A stretch of DNA of 64,000 nucleotides, from contig NZ_JAJALK010000001.1 of assembly GCF_020523825.1 (NCBI RefSeq), positions 1 to 64,000 on the forward strand, written 5' to 3'. The notes beneath the pieces were generated by a model. The model saw nothing but the letters and a program-made list of their open reading frames with translations. It made no database searches and had not been told where the DNA came from. This DNA is from Methylobacterium brachiatum. GTDB lineage: Bacteria; Pseudomonadota; Alphaproteobacteria; Rhizobiales; Beijerinckiaceae. Positions within the stretch are counted from its first letter, which is position 1. The number at the start of each line of letters is the position of its first letter. Shown one piece after another: positions 1-10,161 of the stretch. The translations under genes were made by a program, and so were the position numbers.

Positions 1-1
1 C

Positions 2-661
2 GCGGGGCCTAGCGGGGCCGGCGGCGGTGGAATGCGCGGCGGCGCCGGTGGTGCCGAGGGCGGCGGGATGCGCGGCGGCGCGGATGGCGGTGGGCGCGGC
101 GCGGAGCCCGGCGGTCCGGCTGGCCGCGGTGCCGAAGGACCCGGCCGTGCCGGTCCGGGCGCCGGCGATCGGAACGGTCCTGGCGGCAATCCCGGTGCCG
201 CCGAGCGGGGCGGCCGTGACGGCGGCCCGGCCGAGCAGCGTGGCGGGCGTGACGAGACCGGCCCGGGCCAGCGCGGCGACCGCAACGGGCGCGACGAGAC
301 CGGTGCGGGTCAGCGCGGCGATCGCGGCGCGGCAGGCGAGCGTGGCGACCGCGGTGGACGCGACGGAGTCCGGGGTGGCCGCGGCGGCTCCGCCCGCGGC
401 GCCGTCACGCGCCTCGACACCCGCCAGCGCACCGAGTTCCGCAGCTCGATCACCCGCCTTGGCGTCTCGCCGCTGCGGGACGTGGCGTTCGGGCTGGCGG
501 TCGGAACCGCGATCCCGCGCTCCGTCAGCCTGCACCGGCTGCCGCCGGCGATCGTCGAGATCGTGCCGGAATACGAGGGCTACGACTTCATCCTGGTACG
601 CGACGACATCGTGATCGTCGATCCCGACACCTACGAGATCGTCGACGTGATCCCGGCGTAA
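2..661 (+). CDS. Gly/Arg/Asp-rich DUF1236 protein (5' partial)
   Basis: The frame is open to the left edge of the window, so the true start is probably upstream; the first ATG inside is at 32. About two thirds of the protein is low-complexity sequence rich in Gly, Arg, Asp and Glu, with recurring units such as GRDETG and QRGDR. The last 75 or so residues are ordered and match DUF1236: a TRQRTEFRSSI helix, then VGTAIPRSV, a PAIVEIVPEYEGYDF stretch and VRDDIVIVDPDTYEIV at the C terminus. DUF1236 proteins of Hyphomicrobiales are usually exported; the signal peptide would lie outside this window. Function is unknown. A perfect hairpin follows the stop codon. The domain call is fairly sure, the biological role is not. 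Confidence 0.75.
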   Translation, partial: AGPSGAGGGGMRGGAGGAEGGGMRGGADGGGRGAEPGGPAGRGAEGPGRAGPGAGDRNGPGGNPGAAERGGRDGGPAEQRGGRDETGPGQRGDRNGRDETGAGQRGDRGAAGERGDRGGRDGVRGGRGGSARGAVTRLDTRQRTEFRSSITRLGVSPLRDVAFGLAVGTAIPRSVSLHRLPPAIVEIVPEYEGYDFILVRDDIVIVDPDTYEIVDVIPA

Positions 662-680
662 GCCGCGCCGTCGTTACAGC

Positions 681-713
681 GCTGCGCGCAGGAGGATTTT
701 TCCTGCGCGCAGC
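681..713 (+). terminator. Intrinsic terminator after the DUF1236 gene
   Basis: A perfect 13-bp stem (GCTGCGCGCAGGA at 681-693 against its complement at 701-713) closes a 7-base loop 20 bases after the stop codon. A short T run follows at 721-725. The remaining sequence to about 870 is strikingly AT-rich and is probably promoter region for the chemoreceptor. Confidence 0.7.
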
Positions 714-921
714 TGCAGCCGTTTTGAACTCGGCGGAATTAAATTAAAACAGTTCAATGTTTAAATAATCGTCTCAAAATCGATCAAGTTCATACGAACA
801 TAATTCCATTTTGCCATATAGTGATATATACAACTTGGGTTATTCATAAAGTTACATCGTAGATATTCAGTGCGTGAAGTGCAATGGAAGTCGATACTCT
901 TTCAGTGCTTGGGATTGCGCC

Positions 922-2922
922 GTGTCGAAGCCGAATGATGGGTCGGTCGAAATAGAGCAAACCGCACGGTCGCGCCTCGGTTTGGCCGGCCGGGCGACGT
1001 TGCTCATCCTGGCGGTCGTGTGCATCTCTTTCGCGGCGAGCTCAGCCTATCTCTACAGGACACAAGCCTCGGCGCTGCGGACGAAGATCGACACCGAGAT
1101 GTCGGGTCTCAGTGCCTCCGCCGCGCAAAGCGTCGGCAACTGGCTGCGGGGTAAGCTCGATCTGACTCAACTGATGGCCCAGCAGGCATCGCTCGCGACC
1201 GCCGGGGCAGCGGCGAATGCCGTGATCGGTGCCCCCGCCGTCCGGGAGACGTTCTATGTCAGTTATGTCGGCCGTCCGGACGGCTCCTACGATATGGTGC
1301 CGCAGGATGAGGTGCCACCCGATTACGATCCCCGCCAACGCCCCTGGTACAAGGAGGCCGTGGCCGCCAATGGCCCGGTCCTGACCGAGCCCTACACCTC
1401 CGCCAGCCGGGGCGCCCTGGTCATCACCGCCGCGGCGACCGTACGCGATGCGGGTGGTACCCTGCTGTGTGTCGGCGGCGGCGATTTCGAGGCTGACACC
1501 CTGGCCCGCATGATCGCGGGGGTCGCGACCGGCAGCAGCGGCTATGCCTATCTGGTGTCGGGAAACGGCACGGTGCTGGTCCATCCGCGCGCCGAGCTGA
1601 TCGGAAAATCGCTATCGGATCTGTTCACCGGGCCGCAGCCGAAGGTCGGTGGCGGCCTGAGCGAGACGCGCGAGGGCGACCGGCAGACCTTCACAGTGTT
1701 CGCCCGGGTCCCCAACCTGCCGCCGACGCTCGAATGGTATGTCGCCGTGTCGGTCGACCGCGCCGCGTCGCTCGCACCGATCTCGGCTTTGGCGCACGAC
1801 TTGGTGGTGACCACGCTCCTGGTGCTGCTCGCGCTCGGGATCGTTGTCAGTCAGCTGATGACGATCACCGTCGCACGTCCGCTGAACCGCTTGGTCGGCG
1901 CGCTGCAGCGCATGAGCCGGGGCGCCATCGATGCCGAGATCGCCGAGGCGCGCCGCAGCGACGAGATCGGCATGGTTGGCCGGGCGGTCGAAGGCATCAA
2001 GGCTCTCGTGGCGCAGAAGGCGCGCGACGAGGCCGAGGCGCGACGCCTCGCCGACGAGGCCGCCGCGGCGGAGCGCAAGCGCGCGATGATCGCGCTGGCC
2101 GATGGGTTCGAGCGGGCCGTCGGGGCGATCGTCGGCATGGTCTCGTCCGCGGCCACCGAGCTCGAGGCCACGGCCCAGACCCTGACGGCGAGCGCCACCC
2201 AGGCGGCGGCGCAATCGACCAGCGTGGCGGCAGCTGCCGAAGAGGCCGCCACCAATGTCCGCACCGTCGCCGCGGCCGCCGAGCAGCTCGGCTCAAGCGT
2301 GCGGGAGATCGCCGGCCAGGTCGAAGGCTCGGCGAACCTGGCGCAGGCCGCCGTCGGCGAGGCGGACCAGACCGGGCATCTGGTGCAGGAGCTGGCCGAG
2401 GCGGTGTCGAAGATCGGCGATGCGGTCGGTCTGATCTCCAGCATCGCGGGCCAGACCAACCTGCTGGCGCTCAACGCGACGATCGAGGCGGCCCGGGCCG
2501 GGGAAGCGGGGAGGGGGTTCGCGGTCGTGGCCTCCGAGGTGAAGGAGCTGGCGGCCCAGACGGGGCGCGTCACCGAAGAGATCACCGGCTACATCACCCG
2601 GATCCAGGGCTCGACCGATCACGCCGCCCAGGCGATCGGCGGGATCGTGACGCGCATCCGCGACATCAACGACGTGACCGGCGCGGTGGCGGCGGCGGTG
2701 GAGGAGCAGGGCGCGGCGACCCAGGAGATCGTGCGCAACGTCAGCCAGGCGGCCAGCGGGACGGACGAGGTGACGACGAACATCACCGGCGTCGCCCAGG
2801 CGGCCGAGCAGACCGGCGCGGCGGCGCATCAGGTGCTGGACGCCGCCACCGCGCTGTCGCGGCAATCGGCGCAGCTCTCTCAGGAGGTCGCGGACTTCCT
2901 GCACACCGTACGGGCCGCCTGA
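922..2922 (+). CDS. Methyl-accepting chemotaxis protein
   Basis: A membrane chemoreceptor of about 666 residues that would signal to CheA/CheW. Membrane segment 1 is near residues 25-44. A periplasmic Cache-type sensor follows (motifs YDPRQRPWY and EPYTSA), then membrane segment 2 near 294-313, a HAMP domain, and a long signalling helical hairpin whose tip carries [20 protein letters not shown] near residues 520-541. The Cache fold suggests direct sensing of a small organic ligand, but the ligand cannot be read from sequence. No C-terminal CheR-docking pentapeptide is present. I prefer the GTG at 922, preceded by GGGA; an in-frame GTG at 874 would add 16 residues. No che genes are adjacent, so it is an orphan receptor. 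Confidence 0.9.
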   Translation: MSKPNDGSVEIEQTARSRLGLAGRATLLILAVVCISFAASSAYLYRTQASALRTKIDTEMSGLSASAAQSVGNWLRGKLDLTQLMAQQASLATAGAAANAVIGAPAVRETFYVSYVGRPDGSYDMVPQDEVPPDYDPRQRPWYKEAVAANGPVLTEPYTSASRGALVITAAATVRDAGGTLLCVGGGDFEADTLARMIAGVATGSSGYAYLVSGNGTVLVHPRAELIGKSLSDLFTGPQPKVGGGLSETREGDRQTFTVFARVPNLPPTLEWYVAVSVDRAASLAPISALAHDLVVTTLLVLLALGIVVSQLMTITVARPLNRLVGALQRMSRGAIDAEIAEARRSDEIGMVGRAVEGIKALVAQKARDEAEARRLADEAAAAERKRAMIALADGFERAVGAIVGMVSSAATELEATAQTLTASATQAAAQSTSVAAAAEEAATNVRTVAAAAEQLGSSVREIAGQVEGSANLAQAAVGEADQTGHLVQELAEAVSKIGDAVGLISSIAGQTNLLALNATIEAARAGEAGRGFAVVASEVKELAAQTGRVTEEITGYITRIQGSTDHAAQAIGGIVTRIRDINDVTGAVAAAVEEQGAATQEIVRNVSQAASGTDEVTTNITGVAQAAEQTGAAAHQVLDAATALSRQSAQLSQEVADFLHTVRAA

Positions 2923-2943
2923 GCCAGGCCCGTTCGTGAGCCG

Positions 2944-4038
2944 TCAGCGCGCTCCGTCGAGCAGCTTCGAGACCACCCGGGCGGTGTAATCGACCATCGG
3001 CACGATGCGGGCGTAGTTCAGCCGCGTCGGGCCGATCACCCCGACGACGCCGACGATCTTCTGGGACCCGTCCCGGAACGGCGCGGCGATCAAGGAGGAG
3101 CCCGAGAGCGAGAACAGCTTGTTCTCGGAGCCGATGAAGATCCGCACGCCTTCGCCGCCCTCGGCGCGGGCCAGGAGGTCGATGACGTCCTTCTGGGTCT
3201 CCAGATCGTTGAACAGCAGGCGAATCCGCTCGAGATCCTCGACGGCGCGCAGGTCGTCGAGCAGGTTCGCCTGGCCGCGCACGATGAGCTGCCGCGCCTC
3301 GCTCGGACCCACGGGCGTGGCAAGGCCGGCATCGACCAGGCGCTCGGTCAGCGCGTCGAGCTCCCGCTTCATCGCCTTGCGGCCGGCCTCGATCTCGGCC
3401 CGTAGGGTCCCGAGGGTGCGGCCCTGCAGCCGGGCGTTGAGGAAGTTCGTCGCCTCCTGGAGCGCGCCGGCCGGCAGGCCGGGGGGGAGGTCGACCAGGC
3501 GGTTCTCCACCGAGCCGTCATCCGAGACCAGCACCACCAGGGCGCGGGCGGGGTCGAGGCGGACGAACTCGATATGCTTCAGGTGGACATTGGCCTTCGT
3601 GGTCAGCACGACGCCGGCCCCACGCGAGATGCCCGACAGCATGGTCGAGGCTTCGGCTAGAGCCGAATCGAAGGTGTGGCCGGAGGCGGCGGCGCGCATC
3701 TGCGCCTCGATCCGGGCCTGCTCCTCCTGCCCGACATCGCCGACTTCCAGCATTGCGTCGACGAAGAAGCGCAAGCCCAGCTCGGTCGGCAGGCGGCCGG
3801 CGGAGGTGTGGGGCGCGAAGATCAGGCCGGAATGCTCCAGATCCGCCATGACGTTGCGAATCGAGGCCGGCGACAGGGCCATCGGGAGGATGCGCGCCAG
3901 GTTGCGCGAGCCCACCGGCTCTCCGGTCGTGAGATAGCTCTCGACGATCTGCCGGAATATCTCGCGGGCGCGCTCGTTGAGGGCGTCGAGCGCCTGCATC
4001 GATGGGCCTTGTGGAATGTTGGGGTTCAGGTCGGTCAC
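2944..4038 (-). CDS. hrcA: Heat-inducible transcription repressor HrcA
   Basis: Represses groESL and related chaperone genes by binding CIRCE elements, with activity modulated by GroEL. The N-terminal winged helix contains [21 protein letters not shown] and the family signature [20 protein letters not shown]. The C-terminal domain ends with [20 protein letters not shown]. The GTG at 4038 (protein begins [10 protein letters not shown]) gives 364 residues, a usual length; an upstream ATG at 4086 would give 380. It diverges from rph across 127 bases. I see no CIRCE (TTAGCACTC-N9-GAGTGCTAA) in that gap, so autoregulation is not evident here. Confidence 0.95.
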   Translation of the reverse strand: MTDLNPNIPQGPSMQALDALNERAREIFRQIVESYLTTGEPVGSRNLARILPMALSPASIRNVMADLEHSGLIFAPHTSAGRLPTELGLRFFVDAMLEVGDVGQEEQARIEAQMRAAASGHTFDSALAEASTMLSGISRGAGVVLTTKANVHLKHIEFVRLDPARALVVLVSDDGSVENRLVDLPPGLPAGALQEATNFLNARLQGRTLGTLRAEIEAGRKAMKRELDALTERLVDAGLATPVGPSEARQLIVRGQANLLDDLRAVEDLERIRLLFNDLETQKDVIDLLARAEGGEGVRIFIGSENKLFSLSGSSLIAAPFRDGSQKIVGVVGVIGPTRLNYARIVPMVDYTARVVSKLLDGAR

Positions 4039-4165
4039 GCGGTCATCCTGTCGTCCGATCATGTCCGCCCGGTGTCGCGGGATCAATCCATCCGGCGATG
4101 CTTGCCCGCGCCGGCCCGGCGGCCTAAGAGCCCGGCCCTTACTCTCTCACCAGAAAGGGCCCGCG

Positions 4166-4879
4166 ATGCGGCCTTCGAAGCGCGCCGCCGACGAGCTGCG
4201 GCCCGTGACCCTCGAGCGCGCGGTCTCGCGCTATGCTGAGGGCTCGTGCCTCGTCAGCTTCGGCAACACCCGCGTGCTCTGCACCGCCTCCCTCGAGGAG
4301 CGCGGGCCGCCCTGGCTGCGCGGCTCCGGCAAGGGCTGGATCACGGCCGAGTATGCCATGCTGCCGCGCGCCACGCATGACCGGACGCGCCGGGAGATCA
4401 ATTCGGGCAAGCCGTCGGGCCGCACCCAGGAGATCCAGCGCCTGATCGGCCGCTCCCTCCGGGCGGTGACGAATCTCCCTGCCATGGGCGAGCGTCAGGT
4501 GACGGTCGATTGCGACGTGATCCAGGCCGATGGCGGCACCCGCACCGCCGCGATCACCGGCGCCTGGGTCGCACTCTACGATTGTTTCGCCTGGATGCGC
4601 ACTCGCTCGATCATCTCGGTGGACCCGCTGCGCGATCACGTTGCTGCGGTCTCGTGCGGTTTGTACAAGGGCACGCCGGTGCTCGACCTCGATTATGCCG
4701 AGGATTCGGCGGCCGAGACCGATGCCAATTTCGTGCTGACCGGCACAGGCGGCATCGTCGAGGTCCAGGGCACCGCCGAGATGGAGCCGTTCTCCGTGGA
4801 TCAGCTCCTCGAATTGCTGAACCTCGCCCGCGCCGGCACCGACCGGCTGGTGGCGCTCCAGAAGGAGGCGATCGCGTGA
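4166..4879 (+). CDS. rph: Ribonuclease PH
   Basis: Phosphorolytic 3'-5' exoribonuclease that trims tRNA 3' ends. The 237-residue length is typical. It begins [14 protein letters not shown] and carries the RNase PH features [18 protein letters not shown] and the phosphate-site motif [15 protein letters not shown] near residues 122-136. The ATG at 4166 is preferred over upstream in-frame codons because the family N terminus begins there. It is the first gene of a tight operon: its stop overlaps the rdgB GTG by 4 bases. Confidence 0.96.
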   Translation: MRPSKRAADELRPVTLERAVSRYAEGSCLVSFGNTRVLCTASLEERGPPWLRGSGKGWITAEYAMLPRATHDRTRREINSGKPSGRTQEIQRLIGRSLRAVTNLPAMGERQVTVDCDVIQADGGTRTAAITGAWVALYDCFAWMRTRSIISVDPLRDHVAAVSCGLYKGTPVLDLDYAEDSAAETDANFVLTGTGGIVEVQGTAEMEPFSVDQLLELLNLARAGTDRLVALQKEAIA

Positions 4880-5505
4880 GCCGCCGTCTCACCGGCAAGG
4901 TGGTCATCGCCACCCACAATGCGGGCAAGCTCGCCGAGATGCGCGCATTGCTGGCGCCGTTCGGGATCGAGGCAGTCTCGGCCGGCGATCTCGGGCTGCC
5001 CGAGCCCGATGAGACCGGGACGATGTTCTCCGAGAACGCCGCGATCAAGGCCCACGCGGCCGCCCAGGCCACCGGGCTGCCGGCCTTCGCGGACGATTCC
5101 GGCCTGTGCGTCGACGCCCTCGATGGGGCTCCGGGGATCTTCTCCGCCCGCTGGGCGGGCCCGACCAAGGACTTTTCCGCCGCGATGGCGCGGGTCTTCT
5201 CGGAGCTGGAGCAGCGCGGGGCGACGAATCGGAAGGCGCATTTCGTCTCCGCCCTCGTGCTCGCCTGGCCGGATGGCCACACCGAGCTGTTCGAGGGGCG
5301 CGTGTTCGGGACGCTCGTTCCGCCGCGCGGCGATGCCGGCTTCGGCTACGATCCGATCTTCCAGCCGGACGGCCATGCCCAGACCTTCGGCGAGATGACC
5401 GCCGAGGGAAAGCACGGGGGCGATTGGCAGAAGGGCGAGGGGCTGTCCCACCGGGCCCGGGCCTTCGTGCTGCTGAGTCGCGCCTGCCTGGCGCCGGCTT
5501 CCTGA
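4876..5505 (+). CDS. rdgB: Non-canonical purine NTP pyrophosphatase (RdgB/HAM1)
   Basis: Hydrolyses dITP, XTP and related deaminated nucleotides to monophosphates, keeping them out of DNA and RNA. The 209-residue protein has the N-terminal substrate motif [11 protein letters not shown] (residues 12-22), the [12 protein letters not shown] helix, [12 protein letters not shown] with catalytic acidic residues, and [10 protein letters not shown] near the C terminus. It starts at a GTG overlapping the rph stop (GTGA), showing translational coupling. An rph-rdgB-hemW order is common in alphaproteobacteria. Confidence 0.95.
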   Translation: MSRRLTGKVVIATHNAGKLAEMRALLAPFGIEAVSAGDLGLPEPDETGTMFSENAAIKAHAAAQATGLPAFADDSGLCVDALDGAPGIFSARWAGPTKDFSAAMARVFSELEQRGATNRKAHFVSALVLAWPDGHTELFEGRVFGTLVPPRGDAGFGYDPIFQPDGHAQTFGEMTAEGKHGGDWQKGEGLSHRARAFVLLSRACLAPAS

Positions 5506-5543
5506 TTGCCAAACCGGGCCGGGACGCTCACATCCCGGCAATC

Positions 5544-6719
5544 ATGACTTCGACCGGCCCGGACCATCCGACCCGCGACGCGGGCTTCGGGATCTACCTG
5601 CACTGGCCCTTCTGCGCCGCGAAGTGCCCGTATTGCGACTTCAACAGCCACGTCCGGCACGCCGGCGTGGACCAGCCGCGCTTCCTCGACGCGTTCCGGG
5701 CCGAGATCGCCCACAACGCCGCCCGCACCCCCGGCCGCACGGTCACCAGCATCTTTCTCGGGGGCGGCACGCCCTCGCTGATGGCGCCCGCGACGGTGGC
5801 GGGCCTGCTCGACGCGGTGGCGGGGCATTGGGCGGTGGCGCCCGATGCCGAGATCACCCTGGAGGCCAACCCGTCGAGCGTGGAGGCCGACCGGTTCCGC
5901 GGTTACCGCGCCGCCGGGGTGAACCGGGTGTCGCTCGGCGTGCAGGCCCTGGACGATGCCTCCCTGAAGAAGCTCGGGCGGCTGCACAACGCCGCCGAGG
6001 CGTTCGCGGCGATCGGCGTCGCGCAGGCGGTGTTCGACCGGACCTCGTTCGACCTGATCTATGCCCGGCCCGACCAGACCCCCGCCCTGTGGCGGGCCGA
6101 GCTGAGCGAAGCGCTCACCCGCGCCGCCGAACACCTGTCGCTCTACCAGCTCACCATCGAGCCCGGGACGCCGTTCCACGGGCTGGCCGCCGCCGGGAAG
6201 CTGGTGACGCCGGACGACGAGACCGGGCGCGTCCTCTACGACGTGACCCAGGAGGTCTGCGGCCAGGCGGGCCTGCCCGCCTACGAGATCTCCAACCACG
6301 CCCGGCCGGGCGCCGAATCCCGGCACAACCTGCTCTACTGGCGCTACGGCGAATATGCCGGCATCGGCCCGGGCGCGCATGGCCGGCTGGTCACCCCGGC
6401 GGGCCGGATCGGCACCGTCACCGAGCGCGGCCCGGAGGAATGGCTTGCCCGGGTCGAGCACGACGGACACGGCATCGTCGAGACCGAGACGCTGCAGGCC
6501 GCGGACCAGGCCGACGAGTTCCTCGTGATGGGCCTGCGGCTCGCCGAAGGGATCGACCCCGAGCGCTACGCCGCCCTGAAGGGTCGGCCGCTGAACGGCA
6601 ACCGCATCGGCATGCTGGTCGGCGACGGCCTGCTGCACCGCCTGCCCGGCGGGCGGATCGCGGCGACGCCGCGCGGCGCGCCGGTGCTCAACGCCCTGGT
6701 GGCCGAACTCGCGGCCTGA
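5544..6719 (+). CDS. hemW: Radical SAM heme chaperone HemW
   Basis: A 391-residue member of the HemN-like family now assigned to heme trafficking rather than coproporphyrinogen oxidation. The radical SAM Cys triad is C24, C28 and C31 within WPFCAAKCPYCDF. FLGGGTPSL, RVSLGVQALDD and the HemW-type HNLLYWR motif follow. The start at 5544 places the SAM motif at the usual position. It lies 38 bases after rdgB on the same strand and is probably co-transcribed. It converges on the next gene, the two stop codons being directly adjacent. Confidence 0.93.
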   Translation: MTSTGPDHPTRDAGFGIYLHWPFCAAKCPYCDFNSHVRHAGVDQPRFLDAFRAEIAHNAARTPGRTVTSIFLGGGTPSLMAPATVAGLLDAVAGHWAVAPDAEITLEANPSSVEADRFRGYRAAGVNRVSLGVQALDDASLKKLGRLHNAAEAFAAIGVAQAVFDRTSFDLIYARPDQTPALWRAELSEALTRAAEHLSLYQLTIEPGTPFHGLAAAGKLVTPDDETGRVLYDVTQEVCGQAGLPAYEISNHARPGAESRHNLLYWRYGEYAGIGPGAHGRLVTPAGRIGTVTERGPEEWLARVEHDGHGIVETETLQAADQADEFLVMGLRLAEGIDPERYAALKGRPLNGNRIGMLVGDGLLHRLPGGRIAATPRGAPVLNALVAELAA

Positions 6720-7997
6720 TCAGGTCCCGGGTTTGGCCAGGACGCGCGGGGCCGGGCTGACCAGGGTCGCGGCGTTGTTGCGGATCTCGTAGACCGCCAG
6801 CGACCGGTCGCTCAGCCCGTCCGGCCGGAACCGGAAGGTGCCGTCGGTCCCGGCAAAGCCCGACGGGTTGGTCAGCGTCGTCTCCGCGAAGCGCTGCGAG
6901 CCGTATTGCCGCGTCAGCGCCGCCGACAGCATCACGGCGTCGTAGGCCAGCGAGGCGACCCGCGGCGGCACCGCGCCGAACCGGGCCTGATAGCGGCCGC
7001 TGAAATTCGAGAAGCCGGTCCGGTCGGGCGAGGCGAACCGTCCGCCCTGCAGCGCCGGCAGCGCGAACAGGGCCGGCTCGTTCCAGAGGGCCGTGCCGAT
7101 CGGCCGGACCCGGGCGGGATTGTAGCCGGCCTTGGTGAGGGACGCGGCGACCGCGGGCATGGCCTCGGCCGTCTCCGGGATGAACAACGTGTCGGCGGTG
7201 GCGCCGGCCCCGGTGATCACCCGGGCCAGCCTTTCGACCGCCGGCCCCGGCGCACCGGACGGATAGCGCTCGACCGCTGCCACCCGGGCACCCTTGCGGG
7301 CGACGGCCTCGCGGAATTCCGCCTCGACCGCGTTGCCGTAGGCCGTCTCCGGAATCAGCGCCGCGAAGGAGCGGCGGCCGGCGGCCACGGAATCGTCGAC
7401 GATCCGGTCGACCTCCGGCTGCGGCAGGAAGCTTAGGAGATAGACGCCCCGGGCCGCCACGGAGGCGTCCGTCGAGAAGCCGATCACCGGCTTGCCCGCA
7501 GCCTTGGCGGGCACGGCGGCGGCCTGGACGTTGGCGGCGAAGACCGGGCCGAGCACGATGTCGGCACCCTGCTTCAGGGCTTCTTGGGTCGCGTCCCGGG
7601 CGCCGTCGGCGCTGCCGTGATCGTCCTCGACCAGGATCGTCAGGTCGGGCTGCTGCGACTCGTCGTAGGCGAGTTGGGCCGCGTTGCGCATCGCGCCGCC
7701 GACCGCCACACCCGTGCCGGTGAGCGGCAGGACCAGCGCGACCTTCACGGCGCCGGCGCCGATGCGGTTGCCCCCGGCAGCGGCCGGGGTCAGCGGAGCG
7801 CCGGCCGACGGGGCGGGCGCGTTGCCGAGCGGGACCTCGGCCGGCGGCGACAGCTCCGCCCGGGCCGGAGCGCCGCGGCGGGCCGCATGCCCGTCCCCGA
7901 ATCCGCCGACGCAGCCGCCAAGCGCGAGGGCGCTGAGGGCAGCGGTCAGGGCGGCGACACGCGCGAGACGGGTCCGCCCACACTTCGGACGCACCAT
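6720..7997 (-). CDS. LpoA/LppC-like penicillin-binding protein activator lipoprotein
   Basis: A 425-residue periplasmic-binding-fold lipoprotein. The start [13 protein letters not shown] leads a hydrophobic signal ending in the lipobox LALGGC. The mature part is a type I periplasmic binding fold ([44 protein letters not shown]). This family includes the outer-membrane activator LpoA (YraM), though only the C-terminal domain of E. coli LpoA is represented. Context supports it: in many proteobacteria this gene lies beside yraN and is divergent from rsmI, as here. An amino-acid-type ABC binding protein is the alternative, but no transporter genes adjoin. Confidence 0.8.
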   Translation of the reverse strand: MVRPKCGRTRLARVAALTAALSALALGGCVGGFGDGHAARRGAPARAELSPPAEVPLGNAPAPSAGAPLTPAAAGGNRIGAGAVKVALVLPLTGTGVAVGGAMRNAAQLAYDESQQPDLTILVEDDHGSADGARDATQEALKQGADIVLGPVFAANVQAAAVPAKAAGKPVIGFSTDASVAARGVYLLSFLPQPEVDRIVDDSVAAGRRSFAALIPETAYGNAVEAEFREAVARKGARVAAVERYPSGAPGPAVERLARVITGAGATADTLFIPETAEAMPAVAASLTKAGYNPARVRPIGTALWNEPALFALPALQGGRFASPDRTGFSNFSGRYQARFGAVPPRVASLAYDAVMLSAALTRQYGSQRFAETTLTNPSGFAGTDGTFRFRPDGLSDRSLAVYEIRNNAATLVSPAPRVLAKPGT

Positions 7998-8132
7998 GGC
8001 GCGGGCTCCTTCGGGCATGTCCGGCCAACCTGACCGGGCCGTTTTCAAATGTAAACGCGGCGCTGCCGGTTTGCCCCCGGTCTCGACGCGCCGCCGCGAC
8101 GCGGGGCGTGGAGTGTGGCAAGATCGCCCGCG

Positions 8133-9119
8133 ATGACACGTCGATTCGATGCCCCGGGGCCCGCGATCTCAACCAAACCCACCGCCACGCCCCCTGCGCA
8201 GAAGCCCGGTGCGGACCGGCCGCGGAACACCACCTTCACGGCCTTCGGGCTGGCCAGCGAGACCGAGCCTCTATCGCCCGGGTTGCACATCGTGGCGACG
8301 CCGATCGGCAACCTGCGCGACATAACCATCCGGGCGCTCGCAACCCTGGCGGCGGCCGACGCGGTGCTGGCCGAGGATACGCGCGTCACCCGGACGCTGC
8401 TGGCCCATTACGGCATCACCACGCCGCTGCTCGCCTATCACGAGCACTCGAACGACACCGTGCGCGACCGGATGGTGGCGCGGCTCCGGGCCGGCGAGGC
8501 CCTGGCCCTGGTCTCGGATGCCGGCACGCCCCTCGTCTCCGATCCCGGCTACAAGCTGGTCCAGGCCGCGATCGAGGCCGGGATCGCGATCACCCCCGTT
8601 CCCGGGCCGTCCGCCGTCATGACCGCGCTGGTGGCGGCGGGCCTGCCCACCGACCGGTTCTTCTTCGAGGGTTTCCTGCCGCAGAAGGCCGGCGCCCGGC
8701 GCAACCGCCTCGAAGCCCTCACCCAGGTCCCGGGTACGCTGGTCCTGTTCGAGTCGCCCCACCGTCTGCCCGAGATGCTGGCGGATGCCGCCGCGGTGCT
8801 CGGCGCCGACCGTCCGGCCGCGGTCACCCGCGAGCTGACCAAGTTTTACGAGACGATCCGCCGGGACACGCTGGGCTCCCTGAGCGAGCGCTTCGGCCAG
8901 GAGGGCGCGCCGAAGGGGGAGATCGTCGTCATCATCGGCGCCGCGACCCATCCGGACCGCCCGGTCGAGGGGGATGCCGCCCTCGACGGGTTGATCCGCG
9001 CCGCGCTGGAGCGGCACTCGATCAAGGATGCGGCGAGCCTCGTCGCGGACGAGACCGGGCAGCCGCGCCGGGCCATCTATACCCGGGCGCTGGCCCTGGC
9101 CCGGGACAGCCAGGGGTGA
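8133..9119 (+). CDS. rsmI: 16S rRNA (cytidine-2'-O)-methyltransferase RsmI
   Basis: Methylates the 2'-OH of C1402 in 16S rRNA with S-adenosylmethionine, fine-tuning the decoding centre. Family motifs are [73 protein letters not shown] and FESPHRL. About 45 poorly conserved residues precede the catalytic domain. The ATG at 8133 is preferred, with a GTG at 8115 as alternative. Its stop overlaps the GTG of yraN by 4 bases. Confidence 0.94.
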   Translation: MTRRFDAPGPAISTKPTATPPAQKPGADRPRNTTFTAFGLASETEPLSPGLHIVATPIGNLRDITIRALATLAAADAVLAEDTRVTRTLLAHYGITTPLLAYHEHSNDTVRDRMVARLRAGEALALVSDAGTPLVSDPGYKLVQAAIEAGIAITPVPGPSAVMTALVAAGLPTDRFFFEGFLPQKAGARRNRLEALTQVPGTLVLFESPHRLPEMLADAAAVLGADRPAAVTRELTKFYETIRRDTLGSLSERFGQEGAPKGEIVVIIGAATHPDRPVEGDAALDGLIRAALERHSIKDAASLVADETGQPRRAIYTRALALARDSQG

Positions 9120-9505
9120 GCGAGACCGTGCCGGACCAAGCCCTGCGGCGGCGCGCCGCCCATCTGCGCGGACACCGGGCCGAGTGGCTGGCGATGGCGG
9201 CCCTTCTGCTGAAGGGCTACTGGCCGATCGGGCGCCGGGTGAGCTTCGCCGGGGGAGAGATCGACCTGATCGTCCGCCGTCCGCGCACCATCGTGTTCGT
9301 CGAGGTGAAGGCGCGGTCCAGCCTGGACGAGGCCCGCGTCGCGATCGACGCAGCCAAGAGGCGGCGCTTCTCGCGCGCCGTGCGGGCCTGGATCGGCCGC
9401 AATCCCTGGTGTGCGGGGATGACCCTGCGGGCCGACGCGGTCTTCGTCGGCCCCAGCGAATGGCCGGCCCATTTGCCGGACGTCTTCACCATCGAAGGCT
9501 TGTAG
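9116..9505 (+). CDS. YraN family protein (UPF0102)
   Basis: A 129-residue protein with a PD-(D/E)XK nuclease-like core, seen in [10 protein letters not shown] followed by FVEVKARSS, and the N-terminal [18 protein letters not shown] helix typical of UPF0102. Its cellular role is not established. It starts at a GTG overlapping the rsmI stop, a pairing common across bacteria. Family assignment is confident. Confidence 0.92.
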   Translation: MSETVPDQALRRRAAHLRGHRAEWLAMAALLLKGYWPIGRRVSFAGGEIDLIVRRPRTIVFVEVKARSSLDEARVAIDAAKRRRFSRAVRAWIGRNPWCAGMTLRADAVFVGPSEWPAHLPDVFTIEGL

Positions 9506-9514
9506 GAGGGGCGT

Positions 9515-9904
9515 TCAGCCCCGGGCGGCGCGGATCGCGCCGATCAGCGTGCGCTTGAGGTCGGCCTGGCTGAAAGGCTTCTGCACCACCGGCCGGTCGC
9601 GGAACGGCTCGCGGATGCCGGCGCCGCCATAGCCCGTGGAGAACACGAGCGGCAGGTCGCGCTGCACGATCGCCTCGGCCACCGGGTAGATCGGCTCGCC
9701 GGCCACGTTCACGTCGAGGATCGCGATCTCGAACGTCTCCTGCGAAGCCATCTCAAGCGCGGTCGAGAGCCGTGCGGCCGGTCCGACCACGGCACAGCCG
9801 AAGTCGAGCAGCATGTCCTCGAGGAGCATCGAGATTGCGGCTTCGTCTTCGACGACGAGCACGCGGACGCCGTTCAGGACGTCATCGTTGGGGTCAGCAG
9901 TCAC
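9515..9904 (-). CDS. Single-domain response regulator
   Basis: A 129-residue stand-alone receiver domain with no output domain. Key residues are the acidic pair E19-D20 (VVEDE), phospho-acceptor D64 (ILDVNVAGE), the S/T switch near residue 90 (FSTGYGG) and K109 (VQKPFS). Such proteins of Hyphomicrobiales usually relay phosphate in phosphorelays or act by protein contact. No histidine kinase is adjacent, so the partner is unknown. The 257-base gap upstream on its strand holds its promoter; I see no other feature in it. Confidence 0.9.
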   Translation of the reverse strand: MTADPNDDVLNGVRVLVVEDEAAISMLLEDMLLDFGCAVVGPAARLSTALEMASQETFEIAILDVNVAGEPIYPVAEAIVQRDLPLVFSTGYGGAGIREPFRDRPVVQKPFSQADLKRTLIGAIRAARG

Positions 9905-10161
9905 GCCGGGCCGTCTTCCCTTCGATCACCCCCGAACCGGGGATCTTGCCGTGCGGTTGGTATCGCCTCGCGAGCCGCTGGAGCAGCGCTGAGAAGCGCC
10001 GGGCGGCATCGCCAGGCGGTCCGCGAGACCACCCGTGGCGTCGCCTGGAATACCGGACGTGTCAAGCGTTCGCTTGCCGTTCCCGGGTGAATGACCGCGT
10101 CGATGTTAACCGACGATACATTTTTGCCGGTTTCCGGCCCGGCATCGCGCGACGCGACCGA

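Noticed and set aside
4039-4165. Possible CIRCE element between hrcA and rph
   Set aside because: No TTAGCACTC / GAGTGCTAA pair with nine-base spacing could be found.
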